Of a DNA stretch of 64,000 bases, positions 1 to 8,466 are shown piece by piece. Under the pieces are notes generated by a model. That model was not told the origin of the DNA and made no database searches. It saw nothing but the letters and a program-made list of their open reading frames with translations. Each line of letters opens with the position of its first letter. The stretch's first letter is position 1. Source of the DNA: Sporosarcina cascadiensis (GTDB lineage Bacteria > Bacillota > Bacilli > Bacillales_A > Planococcaceae); assembly GCF_009650995.1 (NCBI RefSeq), contig NZ_WHVV01000002.1:1-64000 (forward strand), in the 5' to 3' direction. Made by a program: the position numbers and the translations under genes.

Positions 1-651
1 AATACTTATCCATAGTGATCCTGTATATTTTCTATATAGCTGCAAAGCAACCCCAAAAGTTAACAGCAATATAAAGTAATCTATAGTTACTGCAAATGGC
101 TCATTAAAGATTATTGAATTCAATACCATCACCGCAATTGGCACACAAATAAAGATGAGCGGTTGCAAAATCAACGAGATGATAAAGCGAAACTTCTTAT
201 GCAATTCTTCAAATATCATTCCGCGAATAAAAACTTCTTCTGGAAATGCCTCATACATAAATGCTGTCACTGTATTGATTAAAATGGCAATTATAATACT
301 CGGTGTCAAGTTAAATCTGACATTTTCAATGCCGCCAAATAAATAAGCTGTTAAAATTCCTGACACGAGTAAAATAAAAGGTAACGCGATACCAACAATC
401 ATCTTTGATGAGAATTTAACACTTTTCAAGCCGATGTTTTTGAACAACTCAGGGTCTTTCTCTTTGAGTATATAAAGTACACAAAGAGTTAACCCAGTAA
501 AAATCACTCCTTGCAGAAGCATGCCTATTTGTCGATCCATGCCTTGCGTCCTTATCAAATATTGTCCGAAATTACCCGAAACAAAGAGAAATAATGATAC
601 AAGTACAAAGTATAAAAGTAACCGACTAATACTGAATTTTGACGTGTCCAT
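1..651 (-). CDS. CPBP family intramembrane protease (partial)
   Basis: Reading leftward from an ATG at 651, preceded by a strong GGGGAGGG ribosome binding site, the frame stays open to the window edge, so the C-terminus is missing (217 codons visible). The protein is very hydrophobic, with several predicted membrane helices. It carries the CPBP (type II CAAX-processing-like) glutamate motif EExxxR in FPEEVFIRG, at about residues 138-143. Members of this family are membrane proteases or immunity-type proteins; the substrate cannot be told from sequence. It lies 52 bp downstream of the ABC permease on the same strand and is probably the last gene of the GntR-ABC operon. Confidence 0.85.
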   Translation of the reverse strand, partial: MDTSKFSISRLLLYFVLVSLFLFVSGNFGQYLIRTQGMDRQIGMLLQGVIFTGLTLCVLYILKEKDPELFKNIGLKSVKFSSKMIVGIALPFILLVSGILTAYLFGGIENVRFNLTPSIIIAILINTVTAFMYEAFPEEVFIRGMIFEELHKKFRFIISLILQPLIFICVPIAVMVLNSIIFNEPFAVTIDYFILLLTFGVALQLYRKYTGSLWISI

Positions 652-703
652 TTGAGCCCTCCCCGTATGTCTATAAGTATTCTCAAACCATGCTTCGACA
701 ATC

Positions 704-1333
704 TCAAAGTATTTCTTTTGCTTTATAAATCCTTAGTGACAGTCCCCACGATAGGAGATAGAAAATAAACGAACTAGCGGCCAGCATACCCCAGAACAAG
801 CCTATACTACTGGGTGTTATGACTGAAGAGCGAATCAAATAATCATATGAATAGTAAAGACCATAGACACCTGCAATGACCGATAAAATATATAGAATCA
901 CGAATGTGAATATAGATTTCTTCTCTGCTAATTTATAGACCAATGGAAAAAATAGGCTGGCGGAAATTGTCATCACTACAAAACTGCCGATCACTTCTTC
1001 CCATGTGGACATAAGAGATGGAGGAGAAGTAAATATAGTGCTCGGTATAAACGTAATCAATAAAACTACCGCTGCCACGATCGAGATATTAACGAGCAAG
1101 CTATAATACCGTGCGCTTACGATTTCCTTACGAGTAAAAGGCAGGGTGTTCCAAAGTCTGTGGCCATTTGCCAGTTCATCATAATAAAAAGTGTTCATTA
1201 TAATGATGGCACTTATGAGAGCAATGACAAAAATAATATCCTTATTGAAACTCATAAAGAAGACAAGCATCGCGAAATAGAGCAGCCACGATAGTTTATG
1301 GATAGCCAAGTCTTTTTTAATTAATAGCAACAT
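704..1333 (-). CDS. ABC transporter permease (YtrC/D-like)
   Basis: A hydrophobic protein of 209 residues with about six predicted membrane helices and no nucleotide-binding motifs, typical of short ABC-2 type permeases. I chose the ATG at 1333 (MLLLIKKD) because GGAGGACA precedes it at good spacing. A longer in-frame version from 1372 would have no such site and would overlap the upstream ATPase by about 55 bp instead of 17. It pairs with the upstream ATPase gene. Transport substrate unknown; YtrA-controlled systems in Bacillus respond to cell-wall-active peptides, but that link is only by analogy. Confidence 0.8.
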   Translation of the reverse strand: MLLLIKKDLAIHKLSWLLYFAMLVFFMSFNKDIIFVIALISAIIIMNTFYYDELANGHRLWNTLPFTRKEIVSARYYSLLVNISIVAAVVLLITFIPSTIFTSPPSLMSTWEEVIGSFVVMTISASLFFPLVYKLAEKKSIFTFVILYILSVIAGVYGLYYSYDYLIRSSVITPSSIGLFWGMLAASSFIFYLLSWGLSLRIYKAKEIL

Positions 1334-2192
1334 CACAATGTCCTCCTTCCATGTAATACATGATTTCTCCAAGGCTTGCCTTTTCTATTATAGTTTCTGC
1401 TTCAAAAATCTCTTCTACTGCTTTACGATTGGATGCGAGCCCTTCAAAACTGCTAGCTGTTTTTTTAATGGAAAGGAAAAACTTCTCGATATCGCTGTCA
1501 AGCAAGTCTAACCCGCCGCGTACGACAACATAATTGTCTTGTATGTCATGTATTTCTTTTGAAAAGATAATATTTCCTTGTCGAACATACGTAATATAGT
1601 CTGCAATTGAAGATAGATCACTCATGATATGGGTGGACAATACGATGGATTTTTCTCCGTCTAGCATGATGTCCTGTAAGATGTCCAGGATTTCTCTTCT
1701 GAAAACAGGATCAAGTCCTGCTGTTGGTTCATCCATAATAAATAATTCCGCGTGATGGGAAAGGGCAATAGCTAGTGTCGCTTTAATCTTCATCCCTTTC
1801 GAAAAAGTTTTCAACTTCTGTTTTAGCGGAAGCTTAAACATATCGCAATACTGGTAGAATAGCGCATCTTCCCAACGTGTGTAACAGGGAGCGATCAGCT
1901 TTTTCTGAGCCAACAACGTCAGCTCGTCATAAAGTACATCCTTACTGAATACGAAACCAATGCGATCCTTAATGCTTTTTTCATGTTGAGTATATTCTTC
2001 TCCAAAAATACGGACCATTCCCGAATCAGGTTGCATCAGGTTTAATATCATTTTAATCATCGTCGATTTACCTGCGCCATTTGATCCAATAATACCTGTG
2101 ACAAATCCCTTTTTTATCTTCAGAGAAACATCTGATACACGAAAGCGATCATATGATTTGGTTACGTTTTCCAACTCAATAACATGCTCCAT
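1317..2192 (-). CDS. ABC transporter ATP-binding protein (YtrB-like)
   Basis: A single ABC ATPase domain of 291 residues. Walker A is GSNGAGKST (residues 36-44), the signature region is the variant FSKGM (about 130-134), and Walker B is LFIMDEPTAGLDP (from about 150), followed by the switch His in LSTHIMSDL. It should energise the permease encoded immediately downstream, whose start it overlaps by 17 bp. It lies 6 bp downstream of a GntR regulator, the arrangement of the Bacillus subtilis ytrAB genes. Confidence 0.92.
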   Translation of the reverse strand: MEHVIELENVTKSYDRFRVSDVSLKIKKGFVTGIIGSNGAGKSTMIKMILNLMQPDSGMVRIFGEEYTQHEKSIKDRIGFVFSKDVLYDELTLLAQKKLIAPCYTRWEDALFYQYCDMFKLPLKQKLKTFSKGMKIKATLAIALSHHAELFIMDEPTAGLDPVFRREILDILQDIMLDGEKSIVLSTHIMSDLSSIADYITYVRQGNIIFSKEIHDIQDNYVVVRGGLDLLDSDIEKFFLSIKKTASSFEGLASNRKAVEEIFEAETIIEKASLGEIMYYMEGGHCDVAIN

Positions 2193-2198
2193 TTTTAT

Positions 2199-2570
2199 CT
2201 ACTCCTCGTATAGAATCGTTAGTAACTCTTCCAATTCCTTTAGTGACAATCCGATCTCCTTGCTGTTCGCGATAGCCTCTGTCAGCATTTCCTCTACTGC
2301 AGTGAACTTTCTCTCTTTAATCAGGTCGATATTTTGCTCTGCGACAAAAGAGCCTTTTCCAATGATGGAATAGATATATCGTTCTTTTTCTAGTTCTTCA
2401 TAAGCACGTTTTGTCGTTATTACGCTAATATGCAAATCCTTTGCCAACTGTCGCATGGAAGGAAGTGAATCACCTTCTTGCAATTCACCGGATAGAATTT
2501 TCTTCTTTATCTGGTCTTTAATTTGATTATAGAGAGGCTCTTTAGAAGTGTTGGAAATCAAAATTTGCAC
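2199..2570 (-). CDS. GntR family regulator, YtrA subfamily
   Basis: A short regulator (123 residues) with an N-terminal winged helix-turn-helix (PLYNQIKDQIKKKILSGEL ... LPSMRQLAKDL) and only a short C-terminal tail, the architecture of the YtrA subfamily, which lacks a large effector domain. The start is set at GTG 2570, which has AAAGGAGA eight bases upstream; an ATG at 2600 has no site. It is first in an operon with an ABC transporter and probably represses its own promoter (2612-2650). Confidence 0.85.
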   Translation of the reverse strand: MQILISNTSKEPLYNQIKDQIKKKILSGELQEGDSLPSMRQLAKDLHISVITTKRAYEELEKERYIYSIIGKGSFVAEQNIDLIKERKFTAVEEMLTEAIANSKEIGLSLKELEELLTILYEE

Positions 2571-2611
2571 GTCGGTTCTCCTTTCTATATAAATATTCAA
2601 CTTTTAACTAA

Positions 2612-2650
2612 TGTACATATACATTATATACACAGCGCGCATGAAGTCAA
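2612..2650 (-). promoter_or_regulatory. SigA-type promoter and operator of the GntR-ABC operon
   Basis: On the minus strand there is TTGACT (2650-2645), a 16-base spacer and TATAAT (2628-2623), close to the consensus. The palindrome-like TGTACATATACA (2612-2623) overlaps the downstream edge of the -10 element and the start point, a usual position for a YtrA-family repressor. The promoter is read directly; assigning the operator to the GntR protein is inference. Confidence 0.65.
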
Positions 2651-3060
2651 TGAATAGTTTCATTTTGCTTTTCATCGGGGGGGTGGAGCATAAGATAAGG
2701 AGCAATCAGTTACTGAGAGTATAAAAAGCTTTTTGAATCAGCCTCTAGAAAAAGTACTGTTTTGTACGCTGCCTAGCTAGCTTAAGAATATTTTTACAAA
2801 CTTTTAATTGTGTGAGGACCTGGTACCTAATAAATAGAGCCATTAAATATGGTATTTACTGATCGTACCAATGAAAAGTCCTAAATTGTCGAATAATGCT
2901 GTTGTACAATAGGGAAATATGAAAATTCATTGACTGTCATAGAAAAATAGTAAATAATGAAGAGAAACTAAACTTTTTTATCATTATACAATAATAGGTA
3001 TTTCAGATTACCTTGTAGAGCATATTTCCCTTTTGTCACGGGTTTTGGGAGGTGGGCGGA
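2651..3060. other. Intergenic stretch, no gene seen
   Basis: About 400 bp of AT-rich DNA between the divergent GntR operon and the c-di-GMP gene. I see no convincing reading frame, terminator or structured RNA here. It must hold the promoter for the gene at 3061. Confidence 0.5.
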
Positions 3061-5106
3061 TTGTTTACACCACCAGACTACCAGCAATACACAGAAGTAG
3101 CAGGGACTTATTCGTTGAACGTGATCCTGCTCTCCTTTCTCATCCTCGGCTTTGCTTCCTATACGACGATTGCGCTCTATGACCGCATGCAGCAGGCGAG
3201 TTTCTTCAGGCGGGAAGTGTGGCTTGTGTTCGCTTCGCTGGCGCTTGGTTTCGGCATCTGGGCGACGCATTTCGTGTCGATGAACTCGCTGCTGTTTCCG
3301 ATTGAAATGCATGTCGATTATCCAATCAGTTTTCTTTCGCTGCTTCCTGCGATCATTGCTTCCTTCCTGGCTTTCCAGCTCGTACAGGGACCGATGAAAC
3401 CCTGCTGGCGACATGCAACCGGCGCGGCGCTGCTTGCAGAGGGAATGACGGCCATGCATATCATCGGCATGGAATCGATGAAGATGGACGCCATCTATCG
3501 TTTTGATTGGAAGTTGATGGTGGCTGCGAATATTATCGGCGGCTTGTTTGCCTATTTCACGCTGTGTTTGATCAGCAACCCGAATCGCTCCAAGGCGAAT
3601 CGAAGGCTTGCGGTGTTCTTCCTGACGATCGGTCCTGCCATGATGCATTATATCGGGCTGTTCAGCATGACGTATTTTGTGGAAATCGGACAGCCGCTGG
3701 CGGATGAGTCGATCTCCCATATGCATTTCCTGAATGCCGTCATTGGCATCGGGGTCGGTCTGTTGCTGTCAGGTATGCTGCTGACGACATATATTGATGG
3801 GTATGTGGACCATTGGCTGAAGTATTTTGATGTATTGACGAAGTTGCCGAACCGGCGGAATTGGGAACGCCAGTTGTCGGATGAAACAGCGGTCGGTGAT
3901 TTGGCCATCTGGAATTTCCCGGATCTGCAGCGGGTCAATCAGCTCTACGGATACGAAGCGGGGGACAAAATCCTTCAGCAAATCGGGGAGCTGTTGGCAA
4001 AATGGAAACCGAAGTTCGCGCAGTTGTATCGGGTCAGCGGAAATCGCTACTTATTCTATGTTACACAGGCCGGCCGTTCCGCTGACTTCTACAAAAGCTT
4101 GGTCATCATCCAGCGCGAAATCGATCAGCTGCTGCCCATCAAAAGGCAGGAGATGCGCTATACCTGCGCCCTATCGAAAGCGGATCAGCGTAAAACGAAG
4201 AAGCAGCTGTACAAAGAAGCGCTGATGGTCGTTGAGCAGGCATCCATGACTCGTAATTGGGGCTTGATCACATTCGACCCTGCTGTTTATGGCACGTCCT
4301 ATGAACAGGAAGTGCTGCGCGACATTTCGAAAGCGATGGATGAAAAGCATCTGTACCTGGCCTATCAGCCGAAAATTGCGGGCCGGACGGAATCATTCAT
4401 TGGCGTAGAAGCCCTGCTCAGATGGGACCATCCGGAAATCGGTCCGATCTCACCCGCTGTCTTCGTACCGTTTCTTGAGCAGGACGGCCGGATGGGTGAG
4501 GTGACGGATTGGATTATCCGCGAAGTGTGCAGGCAAATCCATCATTGGGACAGGCAAGGGGTCGATGTGCCGCAGGTAGCGATTAATATTCCGGGCGAAT
4601 ATATGACGGAGCCGCATTTGCTTGATGTCCTATGGAAAGAAACGAATTCCTACAGCATCGACCCGGGCCGTATCGAACTGGAGATTACGGAGACGAGCAC
4701 AGCTAAATCGATTGCGCTCGCGACGGCTGCGACGAAACGTTTCAAGCGCTACGGGTTTGCGGTGGCTCTCGATGATTTCGGGACCGGCGTCTCTTCGCTG
4801 TCCTATCTGCAGCAGCTGCCGATCACGACACTGAAGATTGACAAGTCGTTCACGGATGTTGTGCCGGCCTCGCCGAAAGAGTGTGCGGTGCTGAACGCCA
4901 TCCTCGCAATCGGACTGTCGATGGAACTGCAGATCATCATCGAAGGCGTGGAAACGAAAGAGCAGGTCGATTTCTTGCTGGACCTTCAGCCGGACTTGAT
5001 ATTCCAAGGTTTCTACTATGCAAGACCGATGGCCAGTGAACAGCTGATCGAGTGGATCGCAAAAGCGCAGGAATCCCGCGGGCTGGTGAAAATCGACAAA
5101 TCATGA
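3061..5106 (+). CDS. MHYT-GGDEF-EAL membrane c-di-GMP phosphodiesterase
   Basis: About 681 residues. The first 215 or so form an MHYT sensor with seven helices and the histidine/methionine motifs THFVSMNS, AMHIIGMESM and MHYIGLFSM, thought to bind a metal or diatomic gas. A GGDEF-like domain follows (about 255-415), but its signature reads SGNRY, so diguanylate cyclase activity should be lost. The EAL domain (about 430-675) keeps VEALLRW, ELEITET, LDDFGTG, KIDKSF, EGVET and QGFYYARP, so it should hydrolyse c-di-GMP. TTG 3061 is preferred because GGGAGGTGG lies about seven bases upstream; a GTG at 3052 overlaps that site. It acts at the membrane and is probably a single-gene unit. Confidence 0.9.
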   Translation: MFTPPDYQQYTEVAGTYSLNVILLSFLILGFASYTTIALYDRMQQASFFRREVWLVFASLALGFGIWATHFVSMNSLLFPIEMHVDYPISFLSLLPAIIASFLAFQLVQGPMKPCWRHATGAALLAEGMTAMHIIGMESMKMDAIYRFDWKLMVAANIIGGLFAYFTLCLISNPNRSKANRRLAVFFLTIGPAMMHYIGLFSMTYFVEIGQPLADESISHMHFLNAVIGIGVGLLLSGMLLTTYIDGYVDHWLKYFDVLTKLPNRRNWERQLSDETAVGDLAIWNFPDLQRVNQLYGYEAGDKILQQIGELLAKWKPKFAQLYRVSGNRYLFYVTQAGRSADFYKSLVIIQREIDQLLPIKRQEMRYTCALSKADQRKTKKQLYKEALMVVEQASMTRNWGLITFDPAVYGTSYEQEVLRDISKAMDEKHLYLAYQPKIAGRTESFIGVEALLRWDHPEIGPISPAVFVPFLEQDGRMGEVTDWIIREVCRQIHHWDRQGVDVPQVAINIPGEYMTEPHLLDVLWKETNSYSIDPGRIELEITETSTAKSIALATAATKRFKRYGFAVALDDFGTGVSSLSYLQQLPITTLKIDKSFTDVVPASPKECAVLNAILAIGLSMELQIIIEGVETKEQVDFLLDLQPDLIFQGFYYARPMASEQLIEWIAKAQESRGLVKIDKS

Positions 5107-5256
5107 GATAAATGAAACAGTTGCCAGATTTCTCTTTATTGTCATAGATTGATTGGTTGTCTGTATGGTATAGTAGTCCTATAGCATCAAATGAATTTTG
5201 CTACTATGAATTTTGAATAGATAGATAGACCATATCGTCTGAGAGGGTGGAAGAAG

Positions 5257-6162
5257 TTGGCGAACGATTCAGGTATTTTATTGGAAAGCGGTACGAATGA
5301 GCTGGAGATTGTCGGGTTTGAAATGGGAGGCAATCGTTACGGGATCAACGTCATCAAAGTGAAAGAAATCATCATGCCGTTACCGATTACGCCGATTCCC
5401 CATGCGCATTTTGCAGTGGAAGGAATCATTCAGTTACGCGGCGAAGTACTGCCGGTTGTGAGTATGGAAAAAATCTTAGGGATGGCGCCTTCAGCGAATC
5501 CACAGGATGAAAAATATATTGTGGCTTCATTCAATAAACAGACGGTCGTCTTCAAAGTGCATAACGTCACGCAGATTCACCGGATTTCCTGGAACCAGAT
5601 CGAGAAGCCTTCAGGGATTTACGCGGCAGAAAATTCCCAAGTCATCGGCGTCATCAAATTGGACGGCGAAATGCTGCTGCTGCTGGATTTCGAGAAAATC
5701 ATCTTGGATATCAATCCGGAAGGCGGCATCAATGTCGAGCAAGTGAAGAAACTCGGTAAGCGCGAGCGTTCCGATAAGCGCCTGCTAATCGCGGAAGATT
5801 CCCCTTTATTGCGTAAGTTATTGAATGATACGCTGACGGAAGCGGGCTACGGCAATCTGGATTTCTACGAGAACGGCAAAGATGCGTATGATTATCTGGA
5901 AAGTATTGCGGATCAGGGCATCGACGTCCAGAAGGAAGTGCAGCTCGTCATCACGGATATCGAAATGCCGCAGATGGACGGCCACCACTTCACGAAGCGA
6001 ATCCGTGAAAATTCGAAACTTGCGGAGCTGCCGATCATTATTTTCTCCTCGCTCATCACAGATGACCTGAAGCATAAAGGTCTCAGCGTCGGGGCGGACG
6101 ATCAGGTAAGCAAGCCGGAAATCGCGGAGCTTGTGCTGAAGATTGATAAGTTTATATTGTAA
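5257..6162 (+). CDS. cheV: Chemotaxis coupling protein CheV
   Basis: 301 residues: an N-terminal CheW-like domain (about 1-155) that docks receptors to the CheA kinase, then a receiver domain (about 170-300). The receiver has the acidic pair in IAEDSP, phosphoacceptor Asp234 in VITDIEMPQMDG, and the conserved lysine in QVSKPE. The TTG start follows GAGGGTGGAAG. A terminator follows at 6233, so it is monocistronic here. It lies next to a c-di-GMP hydrolase, and both kinds of protein influence motility, but no flagellar genes are in the window. Confidence 0.93.
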   Translation: MANDSGILLESGTNELEIVGFEMGGNRYGINVIKVKEIIMPLPITPIPHAHFAVEGIIQLRGEVLPVVSMEKILGMAPSANPQDEKYIVASFNKQTVVFKVHNVTQIHRISWNQIEKPSGIYAAENSQVIGVIKLDGEMLLLLDFEKIILDINPEGGINVEQVKKLGKRERSDKRLLIAEDSPLLRKLLNDTLTEAGYGNLDFYENGKDAYDYLESIADQGIDVQKEVQLVITDIEMPQMDGHHFTKRIRENSKLAELPIIIFSSLITDDLKHKGLSVGADDQVSKPEIAELVLKIDKFIL

Positions 6163-6232
6163 GATGAAAACGCCCATGCATGCCGTAACGAGTTCGGAAC
6201 ATGGGGAGAAAACAGTAAATAGTATACTAATT

Positions 6233-6271
6233 GGGGACGCAATTCGCATTTGAATTGGTGTCCCCATTTTT
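6233..6271 (+). terminator. Intrinsic terminator after cheV
   Basis: GGGGACGCAATTC pairs with GAATTGGTGTCCCC around a short loop and is followed by ATTTTTG. Nothing else is seen between this hairpin and the small gene at 6522. Confidence 0.8.
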
Positions 6272-6521
6272 GTTGTTGTATCAACGTTAGGGCTTCCGCT
6301 TCAAAAGAATGGGCATATTCATTAGCAAGGCGATTCGTAGCACCGCATAATAATTATGTGCCATTGCGAATTATGTGACTAATAAGTATGTTGATTGGTG
6401 AACGGAAAGTTATTTCAGAAATAACTGAGAACATGGAAGAGTGTCGATGGTTTGCAGTAATATAGAGAGATAAGAAGTTGGTTTATTCAACAAACGGGCA
6501 AATGATTCTGGGGGTGTGGAA

Positions 6522-6698
6522 ATGAAAGGAATAATGGGATTATACGTTATTTTAATTGCAATATATTTTGGGAACCTAACAAATATCACATTGTTTAATG
6601 CCGAATGGAACGGTATAGCGATGTGGCTTAGTACAGGGTTATTTATAGCAGGCACAGCTTATTATTTAATGAGCCGAGAGTCCATTAAGAAAAAATAG
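6522..6698 (+). CDS. Small membrane protein, unknown function
   Basis: 58 residues with two predicted membrane helices (about 4-20 and 31-49) and a short basic tail ending KKK. ATG 6522 is preferred because GGGGGTG lies about six bases upstream. I do not recognise a family. It is AT-rich compared with its neighbours, as is the next gene, which suggests this stretch has a different history. Confidence 0.5.
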   Translation: MKGIMGLYVILIAIYFGNLTNITLFNAEWNGIAMWLSTGLFIAGTAYYLMSRESIKKK

Positions 6699-6816
6699 CG
6701 ATTACTGCAATCGGGCCAGATTATTGAAGAATAATCACAAGGAAATATAAACAGCTTATAGAGTACTTATTGAGAATATTATTTAAAATATGGCATAAAA
6801 ACTGGAAGGTGAAGAA

Positions 6817-7248
6817 GTGAAAGAAAATAAAAAAATGCTCATATACATAACTATTCCATTAATCTATGGATTTGTATCTAACACCTTTATGCTAATAATA
6901 CCTCCACTTTTGAGCCAAATTGTCTTTGGGGTCTTTTGGTTTTGGGTAGGTATGAAGTTTTCTTGTTTAAGTGGTCACAAAGTTAAACGTTTCTTTATTG
7001 GTAATAGTATTTGGTTACTTTCATTTTTATTATATTTATGGCAATTTGTACTTTTACATGATGAAAGTAGAAACATATTTTTAGCAGGTATTAGTCAATA
7101 TTACATGCTACCATTTATTTGGTCGGGTATTAAATTGTCATTATTGTTTACAGGTATAATTAATGGAACAACCATAACGATTATTTCATATCTTTCAATG
7201 TTATTGGTATTTACGGTTGGTTTTATAGTAGGAAAGATAAAAGTGTGA
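6817..7248 (+). CDS. Membrane protein, unknown function
   Basis: 143 residues with four predicted membrane helices; the GTG start follows AAGGTGAAGAA. I do not recognise a family. The helix-loop pattern vaguely recalls the N-terminal part of CPBP proteins, but no EExxxR motif is present, so that is not claimed. The gene is clearly more AT-rich than the flanking chromosome. Confidence 0.55.
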   Translation: MKENKKMLIYITIPLIYGFVSNTFMLIIPPLLSQIVFGVFWFWVGMKFSCLSGHKVKRFFIGNSIWLLSFLLYLWQFVLLHDESRNIFLAGISQYYMLPFIWSGIKLSLLFTGIINGTTITIISYLSMLLVFTVGFIVGKIKV

Positions 7249-7397
7249 TGGAGGTTGTGAAAAAATGTACTTCAATTAATGGGCGCTTTTACGACATAAA
7301 GAAGGGTCGATTATTCAATAACGAGTTATTTTCTAAAAAGGGATTGTATATGTTTGCAGTTTTTCACTCTATTCTATCTGATAAGGTGATAGAATAG
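7248..7397 (+). CDS. Possible 49-codon reading frame
   Basis: The ATG overlaps the stop of the previous gene (TGATG), and a 49-codon frame runs to TAG at 7395. No ribosome binding site is clear for this ATG; the good GGAGG at 7250 lies inside it. The peptide (starting MEVVKKCTSINGRF) resembles nothing I know. It may be a translationally coupled small protein or chance. Confidence 0.25.
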   Translation: MEVVKKCTSINGRFYDIKKGRLFNNELFSKKGLYMFAVFHSILSDKVIE

Positions 7398-7432
7398 AAT
7401 AAGCAGCTACATATCAGCGGATGGGCGGTTGG

Positions 7433-7454
7433 CACTCCCTTGTGAAAGGGGGTG
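7433..7454 (+). promoter_or_regulatory. Hairpin sequestering the toxin ribosome binding site
   Basis: CACTCCCTT (7433-7441) pairs over nine positions, with one G-U, with AAGGGGGTG (7446-7454), which is the ribosome binding site of the toxin gene at 7460. Occluded Shine-Dalgarno sites are a known control point in type I toxin mRNAs, so translation probably needs processing or refolding of the transcript. Confidence 0.65.
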
Positions 7455-7459
7455 TTTAC

Positions 7460-7570
7460 ATGGTGACATATGACGCAATGAACATGCTATTCCAATTCGG
7501 AATGTTCCTCGCAGCAATGGCAACAGCGATTGTGGCGATGATTGCTCTATTCATCAACAGAAAAAAGTAA
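7460..7570 (+). CDS. Putative holin-like toxin (type I toxin-antitoxin family)
   Basis: A 36-residue peptide beginning MVTYDAMNMLFQFGMF, with one membrane helix (about residues 10-32) and the basic end NRKK. Length, N-terminal motif and tail match the Hol_Tox/TxpA-like toxins of Firmicutes. AAGGGGGTG provides an unusually strong ribosome binding site, but it is buried in a hairpin (7433-7454). The 3' end lies inside a bidirectional hairpin, as in TxpA/RatA pairs, where the antitoxin is a convergent antisense RNA. Expected action: membrane depolarisation when the antisense RNA is lost. Confidence 0.75.
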   Translation: MVTYDAMNMLFQFGMFLAAMATAIVAMIALFINRKK

Positions 7571-7615
7571 CCACCCTCCGCTTTCCGACCAAGTTAGCAG
7601 GGTAGTTACTCTTTT
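7555..7615. terminator. Bidirectional terminator of toxin mRNA and antisense RNA
   Basis: GTAACCACCCT (7567-7577) pairs with AGGGTAGTTAC (7599-7609) with one mismatch. A T-rich tail (TCTTTT) follows on the plus strand and, on the minus strand, TTTTTTCTG. It can therefore end the toxin mRNA rightward and an antisense RNA leftward. Confidence 0.7.
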
Positions 7616-7760
7616 GTAAAGACTCTAGTTGTATTGGCCGACCGCACTTCAAGCGGATGTCAGCTGCGTTGACTGGGTGTTCACGCACCCGGTCTTCTTT
7701 AATATATCTTCACTTTACCACAATTATGCTGAAAAATACACTTGTTTAACCATTATAAGT
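7616..7760 (-). ncRNA. Predicted antisense RNA antitoxin (RatA-like)
   Basis: Inferred from the toxin family and from the T-run on the minus strand after the hairpin at 7567-7609. The RNA would start somewhere in this stretch and run left over the toxin 3' end. An internal hairpin (GACCGGGTG ... CACCCAGTC on the minus strand, 7671-7694) lies in its path. I could not fix a promoter, so the right boundary is a guess. Confidence 0.35.
7671..7700 (+). terminator. Hairpin GACTGGGTG/CACCCGGTC with T-rich tail
   Basis: A nine-base stem with one G-U pair and a short loop, followed by TTCTTT. It could terminate plus-strand read-through, or fold as part of the predicted antisense RNA on the other strand. 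Confidence 0.5.
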
Positions 7761-7835
7761 TATTGTTCCTTGCCATTAGTGAGTAATCTAGGATCGGGCA
7801 CGATTTTCGAATAAATCTCAATAGATTATGGCAAG

Positions 7836-7867
7836 AAAAAACGCAACGACAACACTGTGCGTTTTTT
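7836..7867. terminator. Bidirectional terminator hairpin
   Basis: AAAAAACGCA (7836-7845) pairs with TGCGTTTTTT (7858-7867), giving a U-tract in both directions. No gene ends close by on either strand. Confidence 0.65.
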
Positions 7868-7952
7868 AATGCAATTTATCCTGTTAATTATGATGCGAAT
7901 CGTATGCTGATTAGGATAGAAATTGATGTGCGTTTTAGAATTCTCTCCCCAT

Positions 7953-7991
7953 CAACCCAACCCGCTAATCCATTCCGGGTTGGTGTTTTTT
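7953..7991 (+). terminator. Intrinsic terminator without an obvious gene
   Basis: CCAACCCG (7957-7964) pairs exactly with CGGGTTGG (7976-7983), followed by TGTTTTTTATTT. The preceding 350 bp hold no protein gene, so what it terminates is unclear (see findings). Confidence 0.7.
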
Positions 7992-8109
7992 ATTTGTTAG
8001 AAAAATGATTAACATAATGGATATCACCATGTTAGAATGATGAGAAGGATTGGAATATTCAGTTTTCCGAATTTTCTTTCGGGAAATATGGGAGGTGGCT
8101 GTACGCAGT

Positions 8110-8427
8110 ATGACGGCTAAAATTAAGGAGTACGTACATGCGGGTATCATGGGAATCATCATTATAGCAGTGCTGTTCATTTTTGATTTGCCTAAAACGT
8201 CTATTATTACTCTCATTATCGTGATCCTGTTAATCATGGCCATGCAGGTGCTGTTTCCCCGCAAGAAGAAAGTGGGGAAGAAAAGGGAAGTCATTACCAA
8301 TATCGTGCACTTTACGGTGTTTTGTCTGGTAATTTATGTGTTTGATCTGCCGCTGATGTTATATGCCGTGATGGCGATTTTATTCATTTCGAATATTTTA
8401 CTGTCATTGTGGCTGGTTGAAGAATAG
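8110..8427 (+). CDS. Membrane protein, unknown function
   Basis: 105 residues with a predicted four-helix layout: two hydrophobic hairpins (about 11-45 and 65-100) separated by the basic segment FPRKKKVGKKRE. ATG 8110 is used; the GGGAGGTGG upstream is somewhat distant (about 11 bases), so an in-frame GTG at 8095 cannot be excluded. I do not recognise a family. Confidence 0.6.
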   Translation: MTAKIKEYVHAGIMGIIIIAVLFIFDLPKTSIITLIIVILLIMAMQVLFPRKKKVGKKREVITNIVHFTVFCLVIYVFDLPLMLYAVMAILFISNILLSLWLVEE

Positions 8428-8466
8428 GTTTTAATTTCTGTTGGAAAATTGATGGAGGCGATGGTA

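Noticed and set aside
155..346. 63-codon plus-strand frame at the left edge
   Set aside because: Antisense to the CPBP protease, whose motif and ribosome binding site are clear.
2968..3726. 252-codon minus-strand frame opposite the MHYT domain
   Set aside because: Antisense to a clear gene and with no domain signal.
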